From the NCBI RefSeq assembly GCF_000585395.1, contig NZ_KK073875.1, positions 2,091,821-2,150,929 of the forward strand: DNA of 59,109 nt. The letters are read 5' to 3'. Below the pieces are notes generated by a model that did no database searches, was not told the DNA's origin, and saw only the letters and a program-made list of their open reading frames with translations. The DNA comes from Saccharibacillus sacchari DSM 19268. GTDB lineage: Bacteria > Bacillota > Bacilli > Paenibacillales > Paenibacillaceae. Positions 1-6,488 of the stretch are shown here, piece by piece (position 1 is the first letter of the stretch; every line of letters begins with the position of its first letter). Position numbers and translations under genes: made by a program.

Positions 1-2
1 CT

Positions 3-1025
3 TCGGAAAACCGATTTGCCGCCATCTTCGCCGCGAGTCCGCATCCGATGCTGATTACCACGCTTGAGGACCGCGAGATTATCGAAGCGAATGACGCTTT
101 TCTGCTGCTGCTCGGCATCACGCGCCTTCAAATGGACACGCAGTACGGCGAGCTGATTCGCGGCAATGAACTGATGCTTCAGATTCCCGAGCCGGACGAA
201 CACTCGACGGTTCCCGAAGGGATCAGCCGCGAAGTGACGTTTACGAACCATGCCGGGGACGAGAGGGCCTGCATTTTGCGCACCGTAAGGCTCGACTTTA
301 ACGGCGAGTTGCTGCTGCTCACGATGATTAGCGACCTGACGGAGCATAAGCAGTACGAGCACGAACTTCAGCGCCTGTCCCAGCTGCATCTGGTCGGCGA
401 AGTCGCGGCAGGCATCGGGCACGAGGTTCGCAATCCGATGACGACGGTGCGCGGTTTCCTTCAACTGATGCTCATGCAGGGCAAAAACACACTCGAACCC
501 GCCTATCTTCAGGTCATGATCGAGGAGCTGGACCGCGCCAATCAGATCATCACGGAATTCCTGTCGCTGGCCAAAGACCATATGGTCCAGCTCAAGCGCG
601 AGAATCTGAATGATCTGATCCGCAAAATCCTGCCGCTGATCGAAGCCGATGCTTCCGTCACGGGCAAGATCATCACGACACATCTGACCGATGTCGAGTC
701 GATCGAGATGGATAACAAGCAAATTACGCAGCTGATCCTTAATTTCATCCGCAACGCGCTCGAAGCCACCGGGGAAAACGGCTGGATTCAGCTCAAGACG
801 TATATGCAGGACGGACGCGCCGTACTGGTCATCGAGGACAACGGTCCGGGCATCCCGGCCGACGTCGTCGAACAGATCTGGAAGCCGTTCTATACCACGA
901 AAGAAAACGGCTCCGGTCTCGGCCTTGCCGTCTGCTTCAGCATCGCGAACAAGCACGGCGCTTCGATCGACTTGTCGACAGGCAAGGAAGGTACGGCGTT
1001 TTACGTGCGGTTCCGAACAACTTGA
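3..1025 (+). CDS. PAS-domain sensor histidine kinase (5' end outside window)
   Basis: The reading frame is open from base 3, so the gene starts upstream of the window; the ATG at 48 is internal to a PAS domain and is not the likely start. After the PAS region (about residues 1-105 of the visible part) comes a HisKA dimerisation segment with the H-box GHEVRNP, then an HATPase domain with an N-box (NFIRNALEA), G1 (EDNGPGIP) and G2 (GSGLGLAV). It would autophosphorylate on the H-box histidine and pass phosphate to a response regulator. No partner regulator follows directly. The layout resembles the cytoplasmic C-terminal part of sporulation-type kinases (KinA/KinE style), but that is inference, because the sensing N-terminus is missing. 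Confidence 0.93.
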   Translation, partial: SENRFAAIFAASPHPMLITTLEDREIIEANDAFLLLLGITRLQMDTQYGELIRGNELMLQIPEPDEHSTVPEGISREVTFTNHAGDERACILRTVRLDFNGELLLLTMISDLTEHKQYEHELQRLSQLHLVGEVAAGIGHEVRNPMTTVRGFLQLMLMQGKNTLEPAYLQVMIEELDRANQIITEFLSLAKDHMVQLKRENLNDLIRKILPLIEADASVTGKIITTHLTDVESIEMDNKQITQLILNFIRNALEATGENGWIQLKTYMQDGRAVLVIEDNGPGIPADVVEQIWKPFYTTKENGSGLGLAVCFSIANKHGASIDLSTGKEGTAFYVRFRTT

Positions 1026-1038
1026 TCATTCATTAGCC

Positions 1039-1146
1039 TACTACTCTGTATCACCTCAAATAGTAGGTTTACGTTTGGCCGAAACGCACATGGGTCTAGT
1101 GCGTTTCGGACGAGCGTAACCGTACCTTCATCTGAGACAGAGTACT
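1039..1146. repeat. Short MITE-like element with IS630-type ends
   Basis: This stretch of about 108 bp starts TACTACTCTGTATCAC and ends in a near-complement (GACAGAGTACTA), so its terminal inverted repeats agree at about 12 of 14 positions. The left end matches the right terminal repeat of the IS630-family element at 36400-37620 (TAGTACTCTGTATCAC) at 15 of 16 bases. Inside it lies a perfect hairpin (CCGAAACGCAC, 9-base loop, GTGCGTTTCGG). It carries no gene and sits just after the kinase stop codon. I infer a non-autonomous derivative mobilised by an IS630-type transposase. Confidence 0.55.
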
Positions 1147-1149
1147 ACG

Positions 1150-1191
1150 AAGCTTCCGTCAGAGCGCAAAAAAGCGTTCGAACGGAAGCTT
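1150..1191. other. Inverted repeat / hairpin
   Basis: AAGCTTCCGT at 1150-1159 pairs perfectly with ACGGAAGCTT at 1182-1191, with a loop that itself contains AGCGC and GCGTT. There is no clean T-run on either strand, so a terminator role is uncertain. It lies between the MITE-like element and a decayed gene region. Confidence 0.45.
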
Positions 1192-1206
1192 TCTGCGTTC
1201 AAACGC

Positions 1207-1596
1207 TCAACGTTTCGAAGAAATGCACTTCGGGAGCTTATGCTGGTAATTTTCTCGGAGCCTTCTGGCTTCCGCCGCCGAAACAACTTCCTCGACAGCT
1301 TTAGCGAGCATTACAACACCTGCTCAAACTTCTCGAACCAGCCGCGACCAGCCCGGCTTCTTTTAAAATTGTTCAGATAAACGGTCACGGCATCCAGATA
1401 CAGCAGCTTCACAGGACGTTCGCTTCGGGTTTCAGTCAGTTGCAGCTATTGAAGCATGGAAGGAGACGGCGTAATGGCGAACAAGCCCTACTGCCCGGCT
1501 TAAAGTGTGTACGCCTTCCGCTTCCTGATAACTTTCCTTGAAAAGCAATTCGTGTTTTTTGAAAATGGGGATTAGATTATTGGCGAGAAAACTCAT
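1207..1596 (-). pseudogene. Degraded small gene(s), unrecognised
   Basis: On the minus strand a good ribosome site (GGGAGATGG) precedes an ATG at 1596 and a 54-codon frame (MSFLANNLIPIFKKHELL...) that stops at 1432. Protein-like sequence continues in another frame (LQLTETRSERPVKLLYLDAV...) down to a stop at 1311. That stop overlaps, as TAATG, a further 34-codon frame ending at 1207. The amino-acid composition of the pieces looks like real protein, and a single frameshift near 1445 would join the first two. I do not recognise the family. The interpretation as one broken gene followed by a second small frame is inference. Confidence 0.35.
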
Positions 1597-1626
1597 CTTC
1601 CATCTCCCTTCATGATTGGTGTCCGG

Positions 1627-1931
1627 TCAGGCTACAATACTCCCTAAACAAGTAATCGTTCGAAGGTGGTTCAACAAAATCCAACGCGATTCAAAGTTTA
1701 TTCGCAACTGTTTCCATGCTTCTGAAGTCGAAGGAATTTCAGCGTTGACAATCATTTTGTTCAGAGGAAAATTGCCTAAAAAAGTGATCTCTAACGTTGC
1801 CAAATAGCCGGTTGAAGAAATAATTCCCCATATCGTTCCGCTCTGATCCGCATGATTAGCGCACCATTCGACACAATTAAGGAGACCGGATTACCTACAG
1901 AAGCATTCAGAAGCCTCACCTCCAGTCCCAT
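1627..1931 (-). pseudogene. DUF1772-like (anthrone oxygenase family) remnant
   Basis: A minus-strand frame ending at 1627 reads TGYLATLEITFLGNFPLNKM, then a WKQLRINFESRWILLNHLRT-like segment. This is the C-terminal pattern I associate with DUF1772 membrane proteins (LGNxPLNxx ... W...RxxWxxxHxxRT). The N-terminal part (MGLEVRLLNASVG..., ATG at 1931 behind AAAGGAGATGAG) is in a different frame, so the gene is frameshifted and shortened. It is divergent from the response regulator and shares its intergenic region. The family call rests on eye alignment only. Confidence 0.4.
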
Positions 1932-1984
1932 CAAAACTCATCTCCTTTTTTAAATGTTTTGGGACTTTAAGCATCTCTGTGCAG

Positions 1985-2029
1985 TTGACAAAAATACGAT
2001 CCCCGCTTTAATATATGCTATAGCATATA
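1985..2029 (+). promoter_or_regulatory. Promoter with 18-bp perfect palindrome
   Basis: TTGACA at 1985-1990 is a consensus -35 box. The expected -10 area (from 2008) runs into TATATGCTATAGCATATA at 2012-2029, a perfect 18-bp palindrome. A dyad on the -10 region is the usual layout of a repressor operator. It lies between the DUF1772 remnant and the response regulator, so either the regulator or a lost partner may bind there. Confidence 0.55.
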
Positions 2030-2092
2030 AAATCCCAACTTTTGAATGCTTTTTTGATTCAAGCATTGATCTATAAGGAGGAGCGCCATGCA

Positions 2093-2794
2093 ATGACCGT
2101 CCGACGCATCTTGATCATCGATAACGAACAGAGAATTCGGGAATTGCTTAGACGTTTGTTGGAAGAAGAAAATTATTCGATCAAAGAAACCGCAAGCGGC
2201 AGCGAGGGGCTGACTAACGGGCTTAACGAGCGCTACGACTTAATTCTGCTGAATCCCCTTTTGCCCGACCAAGACGGATTCGATGTATGCCGGGAATTGC
2301 GCAAATTCAAGCATACTCCAATCCTGATGATCAGTTCGAGAGCGCAAGAAAAAGACCGAATTCGCGGTTTTGAAGCCGGCGCAGACGATTATGTAAGTAA
2401 GCCCTTCAGCCCGCGCGAGCTACTTCACCGGATTCGAGTCATCCTGGACCGCACTCGTCATCGCAAAGAATTGCAGGCTCTCCCCGACAAAAGAATCAAA
2501 CTTCCCCAGTTCGTAATCGAAGAAAACCATAGAGTCTCGAATGGAAAAGAAAGGGTCATTCTTACCCAAAAAGAGTACGACCTGCTCTATTACCTGGCAG
2601 AAAACCCAAACCGAGTTTTCTCGAGAGACCATTTACTGCGATGCGTGTGGAAGCATGAATTCGTTGGAGATATTCGAACCGTAGATACCCATGTCAAACG
2701 GATTCGCACCAAGCTAGGAACCCTGTCCTCGGAAGCCATGTCCGTTATCAAAACCGTCTGGGGCGTCGGCTATCGATTCGAGATCGTGGAGTAG
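2093..2794 (+). CDS. OmpR-type response regulator with degenerate receiver
   Basis: The 233-aa protein has a receiver domain (about 1-118) and a C-terminal winged-helix DNA-binding domain (about 130-230, ending GVGYRFEIVE). The phospho-acceptor aspartate is replaced: the beta-3 end reads DLILLNPLLPDQDG, with Asn54 where Asp is expected, and the acidic pair is Asp10-Asn11-Glu12. Ser81 and Lys103 (KPFSP) are kept. Standard phosphorylation is therefore unlikely and the protein may be an atypical, phosphate-independent regulator. I chose ATG 2093 because AAGGAGG at 2074-2080 serves it. A two-codon frame (ATG CAA TGA at 2088) overlaps the start and could couple translation. No kinase gene is adjacent. 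Confidence 0.9.
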   Translation: MTVRRILIIDNEQRIRELLRRLLEEENYSIKETASGSEGLTNGLNERYDLILLNPLLPDQDGFDVCRELRKFKHTPILMISSRAQEKDRIRGFEAGADDYVSKPFSPRELLHRIRVILDRTRHRKELQALPDKRIKLPQFVIEENHRVSNGKERVILTQKEYDLLYYLAENPNRVFSRDHLLRCVWKHEFVGDIRTVDTHVKRIRTKLGTLSSEAMSVIKTVWGVGYRFEIVE

Positions 2795-2803
2795 GCACTT
2801 TTC

Positions 2804-2848
2804 TTGACAGTCCATTTTGCTTAAATTATGATTCAAGCAAAATTGGAC
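2804..2848 (+). promoter_or_regulatory. Sigma-A promoter overlapped by MarR-type operator
   Basis: TTGACA at 2804-2809 and TATGAT at 2827-2832 are separated by exactly 17 bp. The inverted repeat GTCCATTTTGCTT (2810-2822) / AAGCAAAATTGGAC (2835-2848) spans the spacer and the -10 box, as expected for an autoregulating MarR protein. The downstream gene encodes one. Confidence 0.65.
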
Positions 2849-2883
2849 GGCTGCAATGCCTAACAGAAAAGTGAGGGAATCAC

Positions 2884-3306
2884 ATGGACTTATATAGCGT
2901 GACGGGATTTCTCGTGCACCGGACGGATGTCAAAATGACAAATTACTTCATGAAAAGACTCAAACAATATGCGATCACCCCTGAACAATGGAGTCTGATC
3001 AGTTATCTGAACACCGAACATGCCCTAACGCAAAAAGAGCTGGCAATTGCCATCGATCGGGATCAGACGACCATCGTACGCATGATTCACTCGCTCGTCA
3101 AAAAAGATATGGTTCGCAAGGTCGTCAACGATGGCGATCGTCGTTCGCATGAATTGTATTTGTCTGAAAAGGGAGCCGCTCTGAAGGAACAATTGATCGA
3201 GACCGTGCGTGAAGCACATGAGCATATTACCAGAGGCTTAAGCGAACAAGAGATCGAACAGCTGCATGCCCTTTTGAACCGACTGTACATCAATGCAACG
3301 GAATAA
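2884..3306 (+). CDS. MarR-family transcriptional regulator
   Basis: The 140-aa protein has the MarR winged-helix layout: an N-terminal dimer helix, helix-turn-helix around residues 50-75 (LTQKELAIAIDRDQTTIVRMIHSL), a wing with the DRR signature (NDGDRRSHELYLSEKG) and C-terminal dimer helices. It probably represses its own promoter through the inverted repeat at 2810-2848 and controls the DoxX-like gene that follows. The ligand cannot be told from sequence. No conserved Ohr-type cysteine is present, so it is not an obvious peroxide sensor. Confidence 0.88.
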   Translation: MDLYSVTGFLVHRTDVKMTNYFMKRLKQYAITPEQWSLISYLNTEHALTQKELAIAIDRDQTTIVRMIHSLVKKDMVRKVVNDGDRRSHELYLSEKGAALKEQLIETVREAHEHITRGLSEQEIEQLHALLNRLYINATE

Positions 3307-3368
3307 GTATTCATACATCGTGATTCTACAGAAGGAAGTGAGTCGTCATCGGTATCGTAATCATTGTT

Positions 3369-3701
3369 TTGCAACTATTGCTCGGCGGATTTTTCATCAT
3401 GACCGGGTTTAAGATTGCTTCCGGAAAAATGGCTGACGAGTTCAAACGATTCGGGTTCCCTCCTTTTTTCAATTTGCTGACAGGAAGTTTCGAGTTGATT
3501 GGCGCAATCGGCATGATCGTCGGTATCTGGGTTCCGGTCGTGGCTCTGCTTGCAGGGTTGCTGCTCGGCGGAACCATGCTAGTCGCAGCCTTTACGCTGA
3601 TCGCCATCGCCAAAGACCCTTTTAACAAAGCGATCCCATCGATTGTGTTGACCTTAGTCAGCTTATTTATCGCTTATTATCATTTTGCCTATAGCCTGTA
3701 A
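3369..3701 (+). CDS. DoxX-family membrane protein
   Basis: The protein is about 110 aa with four predicted membrane segments (LLLGGFFIMTGFKI, LTGSFELIGAIGMIVGIWVP, VALLAGLLLGGTMLVAAFTL and the C-terminal SIVLTLVSLFIAYYH), matching small DoxX/DUF4870-size integral proteins linked to redox stress. The start is unusual. The only AUG-like options are far downstream, and TTG 3369 lies 27 bases after the ribosome site GGAAGTGAG (3333-3341). The frame is open back to 3342, so a rare start such as ATC 3348 or ATT 3363 would give the longer N-terminus (IGIVIIVLQLLLGG) typical of the family. It follows the MarR gene and is likely co-transcribed. Confidence 0.75.
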   Translation: MQLLLGGFFIMTGFKIASGKMADEFKRFGFPPFFNLLTGSFELIGAIGMIVGIWVPVVALLAGLLLGGTMLVAAFTLIAIAKDPFNKAIPSIVLTLVSLFIAYYHFAYSL

Positions 3702-3706
3702 ACGCA

Positions 3707-3748
3707 CAAAAAAGCCGAAGAAGCTCGTATACGCGACTCTTCGGCTTT
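3707..3748. terminator. Bidirectional terminator
   Basis: AAAGCCGAAGA (3711-3721) pairs with TCTTCGGCTTT (3738-3748), with A-rich and T-rich flanks on both sides. It separates the convergent DoxX-like and HxlR genes. Confidence 0.8.
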
Positions 3749-3754
3749 CTCTAT

Positions 3755-4096
3755 TCAAAATGGTTCAATCTCCGGCATATGCCTTCCGCCCCATGTCACG
3801 ATCGCTTCGATCAGCGGAACCAGCTCCTTGCCCGACTCCGTCAACGAATACTCCACCCGCAGAGGCACCTCGGCAAAAGCTTCGCGACGAACAACCCCGT
3901 GAGCAATCAACTCCTTCAGTGCATTCGTTAGCGTAGTAGCCGTGATGCCGTCCAGCCTTCTTTTCAGATCGTTATATCGAATTGTCTCGTTCTCGGACAA
4001 AATCGCCATTAGCGGTAAATGCCACTTTCCTCCGATGACTTGAAAAGAGAACGTTGCCGGACACAGGTTCTTCATATCAAAATCGTACTTCATCAT
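3755..4096 (-). CDS. HxlR-family transcriptional regulator
   Basis: The 113-aa protein has the HxlR (YodB/HypR-type) winged-helix fold: CPATFSFQVIGGKWHLPLMAIL, then RYNDLKRRLDGITATTLTNALKEL and the wing VPLRVEYSLTESGKEL. The N-terminal Cys in the NLCPATF motif is where this family's redox-sensing cysteine sits. ATG 4096 is chosen because GGAGCG (4101-4106) is correctly spaced; a longer frame from 4141 lacks a ribosome site. It is divergent from the FMN reductase operon and probably represses both directions until oxidised or alkylated by quinones, aldehydes or disulfide stress. Confidence 0.88.
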   Translation of the reverse strand: MMKYDFDMKNLCPATFSFQVIGGKWHLPLMAILSENETIRYNDLKRRLDGITATTLTNALKELIAHGVVRREAFAEVPLRVEYSLTESGKELVPLIEAIVTWGGRHMPEIEPF

Positions 4097-4116
4097 TCTT
4101 CGCTCCATTCCTGTAG

Positions 4117-4132
4117 GTATGTTTTTTGATAC
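4117..4132. promoter_or_regulatory. Putative HxlR operator
   Basis: GTAT-N8-ATAC (4117-4132) lies about 20 bp upstream of the HxlR start. Short GTA/TAC dyads in AT-rich DNA are typical operator cores for YodB/HypR-like regulators. Position and symmetry are seen; binding is inferred. Confidence 0.4.
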
Positions 4133-4154
4133 TAAGTACAAAAAAAGACAGTAA

Positions 4155-4182
4155 TTGATGTTAAAATCCTAAGTCTTATAAT
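4155..4182 (+). promoter_or_regulatory. Sigma-A promoter of the redox operon
   Basis: TTGATG (4155-4160) and a perfect TATAAT (4177-4182) are separated by 16 bp, followed by an AT-rich leader and AAAGGTGG before the ATG at 4236. Confidence 0.65.
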
Positions 4183-4235
4183 AATACTATGAAACATAAA
4201 TAAAGTTAATATACTTTAAAAAGGTGGAATAAATC

Positions 4236-4793
4236 ATGTTGAAAATTGGTATCGTAACCGGAAGTACCCGTCAAGGAAGAGTAAGCCTGCAAGTTGCCGA
4301 TTGGGTGAAACAAATTGCCGACCAACGCGATGATGCTTCTTTTGAAGTTGTCGATATTCTGGATTACGATCTTCCCGCATATAACGAACCTGTGCCTGCC
4401 GCTTTTTCCAAAGACTATCAAACTCCGCAAGCAGCAGCTTGGTCACGCAAGATTGAAGAGTTGGACGGTTTTATTTTCGTAACGCCCGAGTATAACCGCG
4501 CTATTACCTCTTCCCTAAAAAACGCACTGGATTATCTGCATCTGGAATTCCACAACAAAGCTGCCGGAATCGTGAGCTACGGCTCTGCAGGCGGAACAAC
4601 AGCAGCAGGTCAACTACGCATGATCCTCTCGGTTCCGCAAGTGGCTGTCGTATCGACGCAACCGGCACTCAACTTGTTCACCGACTTCGAAGCGATGAGC
4701 GCGTTCAAGCCGGGCGAACATCATCTGCCAACTGTACAAAACCTGCTGAGCCAAGTTGTATCTTGGTCCGGTGCGCTCAAAACAATTCGCTAA
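4236..4793 (+). CDS. NADPH-dependent FMN reductase family protein
   Basis: The 185-aa flavodoxin-like enzyme has the phosphate-binding motif GSTRQGR near the N-terminus and the PEYN motif (VTPEYNRAITSSLKNALDY) used for flavin and nicotinamide contacts. Such enzymes reduce FMN, quinones or azo compounds with NADPH in the cytoplasm. It is the first gene of a three-gene operon under the HxlR-type promoter, which suggests a role in detoxifying quinones or other electrophiles. Confidence 0.9.
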   Translation: MLKIGIVTGSTRQGRVSLQVADWVKQIADQRDDASFEVVDILDYDLPAYNEPVPAAFSKDYQTPQAAAWSRKIEELDGFIFVTPEYNRAITSSLKNALDYLHLEFHNKAAGIVSYGSAGGTTAAGQLRMILSVPQVAVVSTQPALNLFTDFEAMSAFKPGEHHLPTVQNLLSQVVSWSGALKTIR

Positions 4794-4829
4794 TCCGACA
4801 TTCGTCCGATATCGAAAGGAGACTCAATC

Positions 4830-5735
4830 ATGAGCGACAATCTGTTTTGTGATTTAAAAACGGGCGTTTGCGGGCCTGCAAATGAAGAAGAAACGAACGG
4901 TATCATCGATTTCGCGCCGCAAACGCCAAAAATGACACTCTACTACGTAACTGACCCGATCTGCTCGCACTGTTGGGCGCTGGAACCCGTACTGACTCGA
5001 TTTATTCATCAATACGGTCAACACTTCAATTTCAACATCGTGATGGGCGGATTGCTGCCAAGCTGGAACGGCTTCGGGGACAGCGCCAACGGCATTCAAA
5101 AACCTTCCGACGTCGCCGGACATTGGAGAGAAGTCGGCGAGCATTCCCGGATGCCGATCGACGGAAGCGTCTGGCTCGAAAATCCGATCCAGTCTTCTTT
5201 CCCTCCTTCCCGTGTTTTCAAAATCATTCAAAGCAAGCATGCGGGCAAAGAACAGGAATTCCTGCGCAAAACGCGCGAGAAGCTGTTTGCCTTTAACGAA
5301 AATATTGCCGAAGACAGCGCCATGATCCGTATCGTCGACGAGATCGGCCTGGACGGAAAAGCGATCGTCGAAGAAGCAGCCACCGAAGCCGCTCAGGATC
5401 TGCTGGAAGAAGACTTCGCGCTCTCGTCCCGCCTCGGCGTGCGCGGCTTCCCAACGATCATCATCATGAACGAAGAGAATCAGGGCGTAAAAATCGTCGG
5501 CGCGCAATCGCTTGATACGTACGTCAAAGGTCTGGAATCGATACTCAAGGAAAAACCGGTTCCGGCCAAAGTCCCTGTTCTTGCAGATTGGTTCTCCGGC
5601 AACGAGCGTTTATTCGCCAAAGAAATCGAAGTGATGTACGATCTCCAGCCGGATCACACCGAAGCATTTATCGCCGAACAATTGAGCAACAAACCGCATC
5701 AGATTCAACGTGTACTGGGCGAACTGTACATCTGA
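4830..5735 (+). CDS. DsbA-family thiol protein, SpxH/YjbH- or FrnE-like
   Basis: The 301-aa protein has a thioredoxin fold with a C45-S-H-C48 active site (YYVTDPICSHCWALEP), an inserted helical region and the cis-proline motif RGFPTIIIM. There is no signal peptide, so it acts in the cytoplasm. The size and DPxCxxCW context match the ClpXP adaptor SpxH (YjbH), which presents Spx for degradation, but FrnE-like disulfide isomerases look similar. Two extra N-terminal cysteines (C7, C14) are notable. GAAAGGAG precedes ATG 4830. It lies 36 bp after the FMN reductase in a redox operon, which supports a thiol-stress role. Confidence 0.8.
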   Translation: MSDNLFCDLKTGVCGPANEEETNGIIDFAPQTPKMTLYYVTDPICSHCWALEPVLTRFIHQYGQHFNFNIVMGGLLPSWNGFGDSANGIQKPSDVAGHWREVGEHSRMPIDGSVWLENPIQSSFPPSRVFKIIQSKHAGKEQEFLRKTREKLFAFNENIAEDSAMIRIVDEIGLDGKAIVEEAATEAAQDLLEEDFALSSRLGVRGFPTIIIMNEENQGVKIVGAQSLDTYVKGLESILKEKPVPAKVPVLADWFSGNERLFAKEIEVMYDLQPDHTEAFIAEQLSNKPHQIQRVLGELYI

Positions 5736-5776
5736 AAATCATTCAACATGAAATGAACAAGTAAGGGGACATGGAT

Positions 5777-6079
5777 ATGAGCTTTGTACTGCAAATCGAT
5801 TTCAAATTTCCGGGACCGTACGGTGATGAAATGACCAAAGGCTTCACGGAACTGGCCGAAAGCATCAACGAAGTGCCTGGCTTCCAAAAGAAAGTCTGGA
5901 CCGAGAACGAAAAAATCGGCGAAGCCGGCGGACTTTACTTCTTCGATACCGAAGAAAATGCCGCTAGCTATCTGGATTTTCACCTGAAGCGCCTTTCCGG
6001 CTTCGGCATTCAGCAAGCCAATGCTAAAATTTTTAAAGTGAACGCAGCACTATCAGCGATCAATCACTTTAATTTTTAA
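5777..6079 (+). CDS. YdhR-like putative monooxygenase
   Basis: This 100-aa ferredoxin-like alpha-beta barrel protein closely resembles the YdhR family: FxFxGPYGDxM, ESINEVPGFQKKVWTENEK, AGGLYFF and the C-terminal NAALSAIN. Such proteins are small, dimeric, cofactor-free candidates for quinone or aromatic oxidation. I prefer ATG 5777 over 5771 because AAGGGG (5763-5768) is then about eight bases away. It is the third gene of the HxlR-linked operon. Confidence 0.85.
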   Translation: MSFVLQIDFKFPGPYGDEMTKGFTELAESINEVPGFQKKVWTENEKIGEAGGLYFFDTEENAASYLDFHLKRLSGFGIQQANAKIFKVNAALSAINHFNF

Positions 6080-6106
6080 CCTTTTTCCCTCCTGACTTGA
6101 CCGACC

Positions 6107-6220
6107 ATGGACATGTTTAGCGGAGAAGTTCTATCCGGCGAAGAAGCAGAATCAAGAAAGAAGTTCATTCAAAATGCTGTCTCATCCGGAAAGCTGCCGG
6201 GCTGGGATGGCAAGGCGTGA
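6107..6220 (+). CDS. Short hypothetical or remnant coding sequence
   Basis: A 37-codon frame (MDMFSGEVLSGEEAESRKKF..., ending LPGWDGKA) has protein-like composition but no clear ribosome site. It may be the C-terminal remnant of a lost gene. I do not recognise it. Confidence 0.25.
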   Translation: MDMFSGEVLSGEEAESRKKFIQNAVSSGKLPGWDGKA

Positions 6221-6234
6221 CTTTTCTAAAGCAT

Positions 6235-6285
6235 GTACGCAAACTTCGAAGGCAACCAAAGATGCACATCGTCAAGTTTGCGTAC
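6235..6285. repeat. Dispersed palindromic repeat, short copy
   Basis: GTACGCAAACTT (6235-6246) and AAGTTTGCGTAC (6274-6285) are perfect 12-bp inverted repeats. The same ends, with the adjacent CGAAGGCA on the left and AAAGATGCAC on the right, bound a 152-bp copy at 37625-37776, so this looks like an internally deleted member of a dispersed family. Confidence 0.7.
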
Positions 6286-6368
6286 GCGTCCTGGTTTGAA
6301 GGCGCCTTTTACTGAATGCTCCTTCCGCTTACGTTCTTCGACCGAAAACAGAATTTCCGAAAAACGTC

Positions 6369-6391
6369 ACCGCCCATGGGCGGTTTTTTTT
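6369..6391 (+). terminator. Rho-independent terminator
   Basis: CCGCCC (6370-6375) pairs with GGGCGG (6378-6383) and is followed by eight T residues. It closes the redox operon region. Confidence 0.8.
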
Positions 6392-6488
6392 GTAGCCTTA
6401 CAGATGTTTAGTTTTTAGAAGAAGAGGTTATTAGGTTATGATTACCATAAGAAACGTTTCGATTTCCAATTTGGAAAGGAGAAAAGTG

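Noticed and set aside
2093..2794. VanR-like regulator of the D-amino-acid cluster
   Set aside because: It is 37 kb away, lacks the phospho-acceptor Asp and has no partner kinase; nothing links it to the cluster.
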